A stretch of DNA of 64,000 nt from Bacteroidaceae bacterium (GTDB lineage: Bacteria; Bacteroidota; Bacteroidia; Bacteroidales; Bacteroidaceae), in the NCBI GenBank assembly GCA_017467885.1, contig JAFUKC010000029.1, positions 1 to 64,000 on the forward strand. Reading direction: 5' to 3'. The stretch's first letter is position 1. Each line of letters opens with the position of its first letter. A program made the translations under genes and the position numbers. Shown in pieces: positions 9,909 through 18,870 of the stretch. Under the pieces are notes generated by a model that made no database searches, was not told the DNA's origin, and was given only the letters and a program-made list of their open reading frames with translations.

Positions 9909-11267
9909 CTAACGACACAAAACATCACAAACCTTATCCTGCCAACAGCGTACAGCCTTCAAATCGAGTGAGCCATTATTCATAATCACAAATGCAAGCG
10001 TATGACCGTTTGCCGCCTCGGCATAACCGGCAAGCGTACACACACCTTTCACCGTTCCTGTTTTTGCATGAATCTTTTTATAGGCCGCGCTTTTCTTCAA
10101 ACGATTCTTCATGGTTCCACTGACTCCGGCCTGCGGCAGAGAAGCGATAATTACATCACGAACCTGTGGCTCGCTATACGCAAGCAAAAGTGTCTGCAAT
10201 AAAATATCGGCAGAAAGATAACTATACAGCGACAACCCCGAACCATCGGCAATATTATAATTTTCAGGCATAGACAACTTATAATCGAGGAAACCGGCCA
10301 TTAGTTCGGGACCCATCCTTTGCCTTACAGGTCTCTTACCGAAGAGCGCACCAAGATGATAAGAGAGAGCCTCGGCACAAAGATTATCGCTCTCCAACAG
10401 AGCCTCGGAAACAACCTCTGTTATAGGACGACAAGTCCTGTACAGCAGAACCGCATCATCCGGAACGGCAGCATAAGCCACCGTTCCCACACTGATACCT
10501 CGTTCATGAAGACGTTCGGCCATCACCGCCATAAAGAATTCTTGTGAAGGAAAAAGATTCATTTTCTCTTGTTTGGCACCGGTACAATCGCCACGCAATC
10601 GGATAACATTGCTATTGTCGAGCCAATCGCGCAGAATTGTAAACTTTTCACCCGAGCCGCTTCGGCTCACCGCCTCATTGACAACTTTATAGAACGAAGA
10701 CTCGGGGGTACACCTCACAACAGGCGCCACTCCTTTTGAAGATGGTAACGCATCGACGGTTACACATCCCCCACACAACATTAGCGGAGATATATAAGGC
10801 TGAAACTTCCAAGGGGTGTCATCCCACGACCAACCCGGCCCCCAATAAACAGAGTCCATCAATGTACAATCGGCAAAAAGAGTATCAATTATGCTTCCCT
10901 GTGGCACTGCCGATATCATATTCATCAAATCCTCCTCGTCGAAAAGCGGGTCGAGCGCACCCTGAACATATAGATTCCCACCTTTTTGCATAAGACGCGT
11001 ATCCATCGTATAATCACAACCCAAACGAATCAAGGCCACTGTAGCCGTAACCATCTTAAGCACCGACGCCGGGCGACACAATTTATGCTGACGATAAGAA
11101 TACAAATTCTCCTTTGCATCGATATCATAAACAAGCAACGACACATCACTGTCGCGGAACAGTTCATCATCGAGCAAACAATCAAGCTCGGACGATAGAT
11201 GCTGTGCACTCGTGCTAGAACCGACAGAAAAGACAACAAGCAGCAATAAAAAAAACCTTAAAATCAT
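9909..11267 (-). CDS. dacB: D-alanyl-D-alanine carboxypeptidase/endopeptidase PBP4
   Basis: A 452-residue periplasmic peptidase of family S13 that trims peptidoglycan cross-links and stem peptides. A signal peptide covers about residues 1-21 (cleavage near SSTSAQ). Active-site motifs are complete: SxxK at 68-71 (SVLK), SDN in LLESDNLCAEAL, and KTG in AKTGTVKG. The insert between the first and second motifs is typical of PBP4. The gene is transcribed alone, divergently from nadB and convergently with queG. Confidence 0.93.
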   Translation of the reverse strand: MILRFFLLLLVVFSVGSSTSAQHLSSELDCLLDDELFRDSDVSLLVYDIDAKENLYSYRQHKLCRPASVLKMVTATVALIRLGCDYTMDTRLMQKGGNLYVQGALDPLFDEEDLMNMISAVPQGSIIDTLFADCTLMDSVYWGPGWSWDDTPWKFQPYISPLMLCGGCVTVDALPSSKGVAPVVRCTPESSFYKVVNEAVSRSGSGEKFTILRDWLDNSNVIRLRGDCTGAKQEKMNLFPSQEFFMAVMAERLHERGISVGTVAYAAVPDDAVLLYRTCRPITEVVSEALLESDNLCAEALSYHLGALFGKRPVRQRMGPELMAGFLDYKLSMPENYNIADGSGLSLYSYLSADILLQTLLLAYSEPQVRDVIIASLPQAGVSGTMKNRLKKSAAYKKIHAKTGTVKGVCTLAGYAEAANGHTLAFVIMNNGSLDLKAVRCWQDKVCDVLCR

Positions 11268-11298
11268 ATTTACCTACGTATAAAGACCAAAATTCGGC

Positions 11299-11306
11299 CA
11301 AAACTA
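11299..11306 (-). promoter_or_regulatory. Candidate -7 box of dacB
   Basis: On the minus strand this reads TAGTTTTG, fitting TAnnTTTG. The predicted start gives a leader of about 25 bases before the dacB ATG. A -33 box is not obvious. Confidence 0.45.
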
Positions 11307-11359
11307 CTCAATATTTATCTAAATATCATCGGAAGATATTTTTTTATTCACCTTTTTTG

Positions 11360-11367
11360 TAATTTTG
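11360..11367 (+). promoter_or_regulatory. Candidate -7 box of nadB
   Basis: TAATTTTG fits the -7 consensus and ends 23 bases before the nadB ATG. The upstream half is a T-run without a clean TTTG. Confidence 0.5.
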
Positions 11368-11389
11368 CAACAATATAATCCTTGCCGAT

Positions 11390-12967
11390 ATGATTAAAAA
11401 ATTCGATTTTTTAGTTATAGGTTCCGGTATTGCCGGAATGAGTTTTGCACTGAAGGTGGCACACAAAGGCAATGTAGCACTGATATGCAAAACAACCCTT
11501 GAAGACGCCAACACATTTTTTGCACAAGGCGGTGTTGCATCAGTAACAAATACTTTGGTAGACAACTTCGAGAAGCACATCGAAGATACCATGATTGCCG
11601 GTGACTACATAAGCGACAGAGCAGCCGTAGAGAAAGTGGTATGTGAGGCTCCGGAACAGATAAGACAGTTGATAAGCTGGGGGGTAGATTTCGATAAAAA
11701 AGAAAATGGCGAATTCGACCTGCATCGTGAAGGCGGACACTCGGAGTTTCGCATCCTGCACCACGCCGACAACACAGGTGCCGAAATTCAGAAATCACTT
11801 ATACATGCCATACGCAATCATCCCAACATCACTATCTTTGAAAATCACTTTGCCATAGAGATACTTACACAACATCATCTTGGAGTAACAGTTACAAGAC
11901 AAACACCCGATATAGAATGCTATGGCGCATACGTGCTGGATATTTCCACAAACAGAGTGGATACTTTCCTTAGCAAAGTAACACTGATGGCAACCGGTGG
12001 CTGTGGTGCCGTATATCAAACAACCACTAATCCACTTGTTGCTACAGGTGACGGAATTGCAATGGTATACCGTGCAAAAGGAACGGTAAAAGACATGGAA
12101 TTCGTACAGTTTCATCCCACAGCACTATACCACCCCGGCGACCGCCCATCTTTTCTTATCACCGAAGCGATGCGTGGCTACGGCGGGATTCTACGCACAA
12201 TGGACGGCAAGGAGTTTATGCACAAATACGACAAGCGATTATCGCTTGCACCGCGCGACATTGTAGCCCGGGCCATCGACAACGAGATGAAAAACAGAGG
12301 CGAGGAACATGTTTACCTTGATGTTACGCATAAAGACCCCGAAGAGACCAAACGACATTTCCCGAACATCTACGAAAAGTGCCTGTCACTTGGAATAGAC
12401 ATCACAAAAGATTACATCCCTGTGGCACCTGCCGCACACTATTTGTGTGGCGGAATAAAGGTGGATTTGAATGCCGCTTCAAGTATACACCGCCTGTATG
12501 CTGTTGGCGAATGTTCCTGTACAGGATTGCATGGTGGCAACCGTTTGGCAAGCAATTCATTGATAGAGGCTGTGGTATATGCCGATGCCGCCGCAAAACA
12601 TTCGTTGCATAACTTTAATAATTACACATTTAACGAATCTATTCCACAATGGAACGATGAAGGTACCGAAATGAACGAAGAGATGGTGCTTATTTCACAA
12701 GACGTAAAAGAGGTGGGACAAATCATGAATACATACGTTGGAATTGTACGTACCGACCTGCGTCTGCGACGCGCATGGCAACGTCTCGACCTGCTGTATG
12801 AGGAGACCGAAGAGCTGTTCAAACGCAGTGTCATAAGCAAAGAATTGTGTGAACTGCGCAATATAATAAACGTCGGCTACCTTATAATGCGACAAGCCAT
12901 AGAGCGAAAAGAGAGCCGCGGACTGCACTATAACATCGACCATTTAAAAAAACAAAAACAGCTGTAA
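11390..12967 (+). CDS. nadB: L-aspartate oxidase
   Basis: A 525-residue FAD enzyme that oxidises L-aspartate to iminoaspartate, the first step of de novo NAD synthesis. Visible are the N-terminal dinucleotide-binding GSGIAG at about 12-17, the FAQGGVASV stretch, the HREGGHS and RGYGGILRT substrate-site segments, and the late FAD-contact region with GGIKVD and GGNRLASNSLIEAV. The C-terminal helical domain is present and the length is normal. nadA and nadC are not in the window. A gap of 147 bases with its own promoter separates it from purH. Confidence 0.95.
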   Translation: MIKKFDFLVIGSGIAGMSFALKVAHKGNVALICKTTLEDANTFFAQGGVASVTNTLVDNFEKHIEDTMIAGDYISDRAAVEKVVCEAPEQIRQLISWGVDFDKKENGEFDLHREGGHSEFRILHHADNTGAEIQKSLIHAIRNHPNITIFENHFAIEILTQHHLGVTVTRQTPDIECYGAYVLDISTNRVDTFLSKVTLMATGGCGAVYQTTTNPLVATGDGIAMVYRAKGTVKDMEFVQFHPTALYHPGDRPSFLITEAMRGYGGILRTMDGKEFMHKYDKRLSLAPRDIVARAIDNEMKNRGEEHVYLDVTHKDPEETKRHFPNIYEKCLSLGIDITKDYIPVAPAAHYLCGGIKVDLNAASSIHRLYAVGECSCTGLHGGNRLASNSLIEAVVYADAAAKHSLHNFNNYTFNESIPQWNDEGTEMNEEMVLISQDVKEVGQIMNTYVGIVRTDLRLRRAWQRLDLLYEETEELFKRSVISKELCELRNIINVGYLIMRQAIERKESRGLHYNIDHLKKQKQL

Positions 12968-12994
12968 ATTTCAGAAAATAAGCAGCCTGCAATA

Positions 12995-13026
12995 TTTGGA
13001 AAATAGAGCTAAAAAGGCTAACTTCG
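12995..13026 (+). promoter_or_regulatory. Promoter of the purH-mre operon
   Basis: TTTG at 12995-12998 and TAACTTCG at 13019-13026 are separated by 20 bases, the expected -33/-7 arrangement. The predicted start near 13033 places the hairpin at 13034-13059 at the very 5' end of the transcript. Confidence 0.72.
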
Positions 13027-13033
13027 CGTCAAA

Positions 13034-13059
13034 ATCGGGAGGGCGTAAGCCTTTCCGAT
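13034..13059 (+). promoter_or_regulatory. 5'-terminal hairpin with GTAA tetraloop in the purH leader
   Basis: The 26 bases fold into an 11-pair stem (two G-U wobbles included) closed by GTAA, a GNRA-type tetraloop. It starts within a base or two of the predicted transcript start and lies 55 bases before the purH ATG. A 15-base part of it, 13039-13053, occurs again inside purH at 13199-13213. A transcript-stabilising or translation-controlling element is possible; no known riboswitch class was recognised. Confidence 0.5.
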
Positions 13060-13114
13060 ACAATCGTTTGTTATACAACTTATTACCCTGAAATAACAAT
13101 TTAAAACAATACAC

Positions 13115-14638
13115 ATGTCTACAAAGAGAATCAAATCAGCATTAATTTCGGTGTTCCACAAGGATGGATTGGACGAAATTATAAACTTGTTGCATAGTGA
13201 GGGCGTAAGCCTTATCTCAACAGGTGGTACAAAGGATTTTATCGAGTCGCTAAACATTCCTTGTACATCGGTTGAAAGCATCACCGGCTACCCATCTATA
13301 TTAGGAGGTCGCGTAAAAACATTGCACCCCAAAGTTTTTGGCGGTATACTTGGTCGCAGAGAGAACGAAAAAGACCAACAGCAAATGAGCGAATACGAAA
13401 TTCCTTCTATAGACTTGGTCATTGTGGATTTATATCCATTTGAGCAGACAGTTGCATCGGGAGCTCCAGAAGCCGACATCATTGAAAAGATTGACATTGG
13501 CGGAATATCGCTTATCCGTGGCGCTGCAAAGAACTTCAACGACGTGGTTATTGTTGCCGGCAAAGCACAATATCAGCCATTGCTTGATATACTGAAGAAC
13601 AACGGAGCACAGACAACTCTCGAAGAGCGTCGCTTCTTTGCTCGCGAAGCATTTGCTGTATCATCGTCGTACGATTCGGCAATATTCAACTACTTCAATG
13701 GTGAAGAGAACAGTGCATTCCGCTATGCAAAGGATTGTCGCATGAGCCTGCGTTATGGCGAGAACCCCCATCAGGCCGGTGCATTCTTCGGCGATTTCAA
13801 CAAAATATTCAGCCAAATACATGGCAAAGAAATCTCCTATAATAACCTTTTGGACATACATGCAGCCGTTGAGCTTATAAACGATTTCTCCGGTGAAACC
13901 ACATTTGCCATACTTAAACACAACAATGCATGTGGTTTGGCATCACGCCCGACAGTTCTTGAAGCATGGCAGGCAGCATTGGCCGGCGACCCCGTATCGG
14001 CATTTGGCGGCGTTCTAATCACAAACAGCGTTATAGACAAAGCTACAGCCGAGGCTATCAACGAAATATTCTTCGAGGTTATCATTGCACCCGATTATGA
14101 TATGGATGCATTGGAAGTTCTTACACAAAAGAAGAACCGAATAATTCTTGTACACAAGACCACCGATATGCCCAAGCAGACTTTCCGCAGTGTTCTCAAC
14201 GGCGTTTTAGTGCAGGAACGTGATGCAAAAGTGGAGGTTGCAGATGACTTGAAAACAGTATCAAAGCAAGAACCAACCAAAGCAGAAGTAGAAGATATGC
14301 TGTTTGCAAACAAAATAGTAAAACACAGCAAGAGCAATGCAATCGTATTGGCAAAAGGGAAACAACTTATAGCAAGCGGTGTAGGCCAGACTTCGCGTGT
14401 AGATTCACTTAAACATGCCATAGAAAAGGCCGGCACATTCGGTTTCTCATTACAGGGTGCTGTAATGGCAAGTGACGCATTCTTCCCCTTCCCCGACTGT
14501 GTACAGATTGCACATGAGGCCGGTATAACAGCCGTAATACATCCGGGTGGTTCTATCAGAGATAAAGAATCGGTTGAATATTGCGATGCCAACGGTGTTG
14601 CAATGGTAACAACCGGTTTCCGCCATTTCAAACATTAA
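13115..14638 (+). CDS. purH: Bifunctional AICAR transformylase/IMP cyclohydrolase
   Basis: A 507-residue enzyme for the last two steps of IMP synthesis. The N-terminal cyclohydrolase (methylglyoxal-synthase fold) shows STGGT near 33 and the GGRVKTLHPKVFGGIL block. The C-terminal formyltransferase shows SLRYGENPHQAG and the KHNNACG catalytic segment (Lys-His near 270), and ends with HPGGSIRDKE. It leads the operon: mreB follows after 12 bases, linking a purine gene to the elongasome genes. Expression probably follows the promoter at 12995 and may be influenced by the leader hairpin. Confidence 0.96.
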   Translation: MSTKRIKSALISVFHKDGLDEIINLLHSEGVSLISTGGTKDFIESLNIPCTSVESITGYPSILGGRVKTLHPKVFGGILGRRENEKDQQQMSEYEIPSIDLVIVDLYPFEQTVASGAPEADIIEKIDIGGISLIRGAAKNFNDVVIVAGKAQYQPLLDILKNNGAQTTLEERRFFAREAFAVSSSYDSAIFNYFNGEENSAFRYAKDCRMSLRYGENPHQAGAFFGDFNKIFSQIHGKEISYNNLLDIHAAVELINDFSGETTFAILKHNNACGLASRPTVLEAWQAALAGDPVSAFGGVLITNSVIDKATAEAINEIFFEVIIAPDYDMDALEVLTQKKNRIILVHKTTDMPKQTFRSVLNGVLVQERDAKVEVADDLKTVSKQEPTKAEVEDMLFANKIVKHSKSNAIVLAKGKQLIASGVGQTSRVDSLKHAIEKAGTFGFSLQGAVMASDAFFPFPDCVQIAHEAGITAVIHPGGSIRDKESVEYCDANGVAMVTTGFRHFKH

Positions 14639-14650
14639 GAAACAGTAAAA

Positions 14651-15673
14651 ATGGGACTTTTTTCATTTACAAGAGATGTAGCCATCGACCTTGGTACAGC
14701 CAACACCATCATCACCTACAATGGAAAGATTGTGGTAGATGAGCCATCGGTGGTTGCAATAAACAGCAGCTCAAAGAAGATGATTGCTGTGGGTGAACGT
14801 GCAAAGCAGATGCACGAAAAGGTTAACCCCAACATACAAACCATACGTCCGTTGCAGAATGGTGTTATTGCAGATTTCTATGCATGCGAACAGATGATGC
14901 GCGGCCTTATTGGCAAGGTGAATATGGGTAACAAACTTTTTACACCTTCGCTACGCATGGTGATAGGCGTACCATACGGTTCTACCGAGGTGGAGTTACG
15001 TGCTGTACGCGACTCGGCCGAACATGCCGGCGGACGCGATGTATATCTTATTTACGAGCCCATGGCGTCGGCTTTGGGTATAGGGCTTGACGTATTGGCA
15101 CCCGAAGGCAACATGGTTGTAGATATAGGTGGTGGCTCTACCGAGATTGCAGTTATCTCGTTGGGAGGTATCGTTTCAAACGGTTCCTTGCGTTGCGCAG
15201 GTGATGACTTCACAGCAGACATACAGGACTACATGGTGCGTCAGCATAATGTACGTGTCAGCGAGCGTATGGCCGAACGTATCAAAATACATGTAGGTTC
15301 GGCGTTGACCGAATTGAGCAAAGAAGAGGCTCCGCAGGACTACATTGTGCATGGCCCAAACAAGATAACAGCAATGCCCATAGAGGTTCCCGTCTGCTAT
15401 CAGGAGATTGCACACTGTATAGATAAATCCATCACAAAGATAGAGAATGCCATCATCGACGCATTGGAAAAAACACCGCCCGAACTATATGCCGACATCG
15501 TACACAACGGAATATATTTGGCAGGCGGCGGCGCACTGCTTCGTGGATTGGACAAGCGTTTATCCGACAAGATAAACATACCTTTCCACATTGCCGACAA
15601 CCCACTCTATTGTGTGGCAAAAGGTACTGCATTGGCATTAAAGGATTTGTCTTACCCATTCTTAATGAGATAA
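14651..15673 (+). CDS. mreB: Rod shape-determining actin homologue MreB
   Basis: A 340-residue actin-fold ATPase forming membrane-bound filaments that orient lateral wall synthesis. The phosphate-1 motif DLGTANT (about 13-19), the phosphate-2 motif DIGGGSTEIAV, and the adenosine motif LAGGGALLRGLDKRL are all present. An N-terminal amphipathic stretch (MGLFSFTRD) suits membrane binding. The length is standard. It is the first of four shape genes in this operon and is followed by mreC after 13 bases. Confidence 0.97.
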   Translation: MGLFSFTRDVAIDLGTANTIITYNGKIVVDEPSVVAINSSSKKMIAVGERAKQMHEKVNPNIQTIRPLQNGVIADFYACEQMMRGLIGKVNMGNKLFTPSLRMVIGVPYGSTEVELRAVRDSAEHAGGRDVYLIYEPMASALGIGLDVLAPEGNMVVDIGGGSTEIAVISLGGIVSNGSLRCAGDDFTADIQDYMVRQHNVRVSERMAERIKIHVGSALTELSKEEAPQDYIVHGPNKITAMPIEVPVCYQEIAHCIDKSITKIENAIIDALEKTPPELYADIVHNGIYLAGGGALLRGLDKRLSDKINIPFHIADNPLYCVAKGTALALKDLSYPFLMR

Positions 15674-15686
15674 AAGAAGACAAACC

Positions 15687-16535
15687 GTGCAGACACTGTT
15701 GAACTTCATTGTAAAGTATAATCACTGGTTCCTCTTCATTATATTGGAGGGAATCAGTTTTATGCTTCTTGTCAGGTTCAACAACCACCAAGGAGCAGCC
15801 TTTTTCACCGCAGCAAACGGCATGGCGGGTGATGTAAGCAGCATGTTCATGGACATAAACACCTATTTTGGATTGAAAAGTGCAAACGAAGAACTTCTGA
15901 AACAGAATCTGGAACAAGAGAAAGAGATTATATCATTGCGCATGCAACTTGCACGACACAGCAACAAAGAAGCATTAAACAACGACCCTACATTTAACAG
16001 CAGCAATAATGAATATATCTTCAATACAGCAAATGTAGTAAACAATTCGTTTAATGCACTTAACAACTATATAGTACTCGATAAAGGTACAGACGATGGA
16101 GTGTTACCGGAAATGGGTGTCTACAACAATTACGGTGTTGTAGGTGTAGTATATCTTGCATCGGAACGCTACTCGCTTGTAATACCCTTGCTTAACAGCA
16201 AAAGCAGAATAAGTTGCCGCGTAGGTGCCGGAAACAGTTCGTGCACACTGCAATGGGACGGTTGTGATATACGCTTCTCGCATCTTATCGACCTTCCACG
16301 ATACGCAAAGTTCGAGCCGGGTGACACTGTAAGGACAAGTGGTTTTTCTTCAATTTTCCCGGCAGAGATTCCGGTAGGAACTATAGAGAATATCGAGGAT
16401 TCTGATGACGGCATGTTTTATCAGGCAAAAGTACGCCTGTTCAACGATTTTGCAAGTATCGGTTCTGTATTTGTTGTAGGCAATAAAGGACACAACGAGC
16501 AAGAGGAACTTGAAAAAATGATACCGAGAAAATGA
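15687..16535 (+). CDS. mreC: Rod shape-determining protein MreC
   Basis: A 282-residue membrane-anchored periplasmic protein that links MreB filaments to PBP2. It begins at a GTG (15687); the next in-frame ATG would remove the transmembrane helix at about 14-30. After the helix comes a coiled coil (NEELLKQNLEQEKEIISLRMQ, near 70-90), then the beta-rich MreC domain with the DKGTDDGV and GVVGVVYLASERYS segments. The stop overlaps the mreD start by four bases, indicating translational coupling. Confidence 0.93.
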   Translation: MQTLLNFIVKYNHWFLFIILEGISFMLLVRFNNHQGAAFFTAANGMAGDVSSMFMDINTYFGLKSANEELLKQNLEQEKEIISLRMQLARHSNKEALNNDPTFNSSNNEYIFNTANVVNNSFNALNNYIVLDKGTDDGVLPEMGVYNNYGVVGVVYLASERYSLVIPLLNSKSRISCRVGAGNSSCTLQWDGCDIRFSHLIDLPRYAKFEPGDTVRTSGFSSIFPAEIPVGTIENIEDSDDGMFYQAKVRLFNDFASIGSVFVVGNKGHNEQEELEKMIPRK

Positions 16536-17032
16536 CACGAGCATACCTGATAAGAATACGCAACTTTGTAATATTGGTACTGTTACAGATACTGATATTC
16601 AGCAATATACATCTTTATGGATATGCAACAGCCTATCTTTACCTGCTATTTCTTCTAAAGTTACCGCGCCACACCACGCGCAACGAGTTGCTTTTATGGG
16701 GATTTCTGACAGGATTTATCGTAGACATATTCGGCAATACACCGGGAATAAACACGGCTGCAGCAACCTTTGTGGCATTTGCTCGAAACTACATATTGGC
16801 ATCATTTACAAAAAAAGACGAAGCCGACGATTATATCCCCGCCGCAAGCACAATAGGCTCAAGCGGATATATAGGTTACTCGCTTACATGCATAATAATT
16901 TTCTACGTTGCACTTTATCTGCTTGAGTTGTTCACTATAAACTATCCTGTCACACTGCTTATAAGCGTAACAGCAAGCAGCCTTCTAACCGAACTCTTCA
17001 TTCTTGTTATCGAATGCTTTAACCGTAAGTAG
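16532..17032 (+). CDS. mreD: Rod shape-determining protein MreD
   Basis: A 166-residue polytopic inner-membrane protein. Five or so hydrophobic segments are visible, with the family stretch LWGFLTGFIVDIFGNTPGINTAAAT near residues 53-77. It works with MreC and RodA in the elongasome. The family is poorly conserved, and identity is carried by size, topology and its position between mreC and mrdA. Its ATG lies within the end of mreC. Confidence 0.9.
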   Translation: MTRAYLIRIRNFVILVLLQILIFSNIHLYGYATAYLYLLFLLKLPRHTTRNELLLWGFLTGFIVDIFGNTPGINTAAATFVAFARNYILASFTKKDEADDYIPAASTIGSSGYIGYSLTCIIIFYVALYLLELFTINYPVTLLISVTASSLLTELFILVIECFNRK

Positions 17033-17037
17033 CCGCC

Positions 17038-18870
17038 ATGAACGATTTCAAACTGGAAAAACGGAAATACATACTTTGCGGGGCCATAATAGCGGTGTTG
17101 TTTACATATATCATACAACTGTTCAATCTTCAAATCTTGAACGACCAATACAAGACAAAAGCCGACAGTAACGCATTCTACAAGAAGACCATATATCCTG
17201 CACGTGGATTGGTGTACGACCGCAACGGAAAGTTGTTGGTATACAACCAACCGGCCTATGATATCACATTTGTTCCACGAGAAATAAAGAACCTTGACAC
17301 GCTTGAGTTATGCAACACTCTTGGTATAACACGTGACGATTTTGTTGAACGTATGAAAAGAATACGCAAACAGGCGGGGTTTTCATCATACACCGAACAG
17401 ACCTTCATGAGTCGCCTGTCGGCCGAAGAGTTTGCCAGATTCCAGGAAAAAATGTTTCTGTTCCCGGGTTTTTATGTAAGCAAGCGTTCTATACGGCAAT
17501 ACGCCTATGGAGCAGCTGGTGTGCTGTTTGGCGACATTGGAGAGGTTTCACAAAAGAAAATAGATAAAGACCCCTACTATTCACGCGGCGACTACATAGG
17601 AACACAAGGCTTGGAAGCTACATACGAGACACATCTACGTGGAGAAAAGGGCGTAGAACTACTATTACGCGATGCATACGGGCGTATTCAAGGTAAATAC
17701 AGAAACGGCGCACTCGATACGATGGCCATACGCGGGAAGGACCTTACATTGGGACTGGATATTGAACTGCAGCAACTTGGCGAGCGACTGATGCAAAATA
17801 AAATAGGAAGCATTGTAGCCATCGAACCATCGACAGGGGAGATTCTATGCATGGTATCGTCACCATCATACGACCCCCGCCTGCTGGTTGGAAGACAACG
17901 TGGCGATAATCACAAAATATTATCGCAGAACAAGCACAAGCCACTTATGAATCGTGCGGTAATGGGTACTTACCCGCCGGGATCTACCTTTAAAACATCT
18001 CAAGCACTAACATTTCTTCAAGAAGGCATTATAACAGCCGAAACAAATTTTCCATGCGGAGGCGGCTTCAGGGCAAAAAAATTCCTGCAAAAGTGCCATG
18101 CTCATGCAGCTCCGCTACCACTTGCTCCGGCAATTGCTACATCGTGTAATGCATACTTCAGCTATGGGTTGGCACGCATGTTCTCATCGGATAAATATAA
18201 AAATGCACAAGAGGCCATGGATATATGGCGCGATTACATGGTATCCATGGGATTCGGCTACCGTTTGGGCGTAGACCTGCCGGGAGAAGCCCGAGGAATG
18301 ATTCCCAATGCAAAATACTATAACCGTCACTATGGACGATGGAATGCCGTAACAGTGATAAGTATCGCCATAGGACAGGGTGAAGTGACACTTACCCCGC
18401 TGCAAATTGCCAATCTTGCAGCAACAATAGCCAACAGAGGAAAATACATAACACCCCACCTTGTAAGTAATATTGAGAACGATACACTGCCAAGCATATA
18501 TCTCACGCCAAAATACACCATGGCAGAAGAGGCTGCATACGAAGATGTAATTAAAGGTATGCGCCATGCAGTGCTTAACGGAACATGTCGAGCCGCAAAC
18601 ATTCCGGGGATAGAGGTGTGCGGTAAAACGGGTACAGCACAGAATAAAGGACATGACCATTCGGCATTCATAGGATTCGCACCAATGAACGAACCACAGA
18701 TTGCCGTTGCTGTATATGTCGAGAACGGAGGCTTTGGAGCTGTATACGGAGTGCCAATAGGTGCACTTCTTATGGAACAATATATCAACGGAAAGTTATC
18801 GGAGGAGAGTGTAAAGAAGGCTGAATACATACAAAACAAGGTTATACACTATGGAGAGGGAGAGAGGTAA
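17038..18870 (+). CDS. mrdA: Peptidoglycan transpeptidase PBP2
   Basis: A 610-residue class B penicillin-binding protein that cross-links lateral wall peptidoglycan with RodA. One N-terminal membrane anchor (about 12-32) is followed by the pedestal domain and the transpeptidase. Active-site motifs: SxxK at 316-319 within PPGSTFKTS, SCN within ATSCNAYFSYG, and KTG in CGKTGTAQNKGHDHS. The gene starts 5 bases after mreD and its last 20 bases overlap the start of rodA. Confidence 0.96.
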   Translation: MNDFKLEKRKYILCGAIIAVLFTYIIQLFNLQILNDQYKTKADSNAFYKKTIYPARGLVYDRNGKLLVYNQPAYDITFVPREIKNLDTLELCNTLGITRDDFVERMKRIRKQAGFSSYTEQTFMSRLSAEEFARFQEKMFLFPGFYVSKRSIRQYAYGAAGVLFGDIGEVSQKKIDKDPYYSRGDYIGTQGLEATYETHLRGEKGVELLLRDAYGRIQGKYRNGALDTMAIRGKDLTLGLDIELQQLGERLMQNKIGSIVAIEPSTGEILCMVSSPSYDPRLLVGRQRGDNHKILSQNKHKPLMNRAVMGTYPPGSTFKTSQALTFLQEGIITAETNFPCGGGFRAKKFLQKCHAHAAPLPLAPAIATSCNAYFSYGLARMFSSDKYKNAQEAMDIWRDYMVSMGFGYRLGVDLPGEARGMIPNAKYYNRHYGRWNAVTVISIAIGQGEVTLTPLQIANLAATIANRGKYITPHLVSNIENDTLPSIYLTPKYTMAEEAAYEDVIKGMRHAVLNGTCRAANIPGIEVCGKTGTAQNKGHDHSAFIGFAPMNEPQIAVAVYVENGGFGAVYGVPIGALLMEQYINGKLSEESVKKAEYIQNKVIHYGEGER

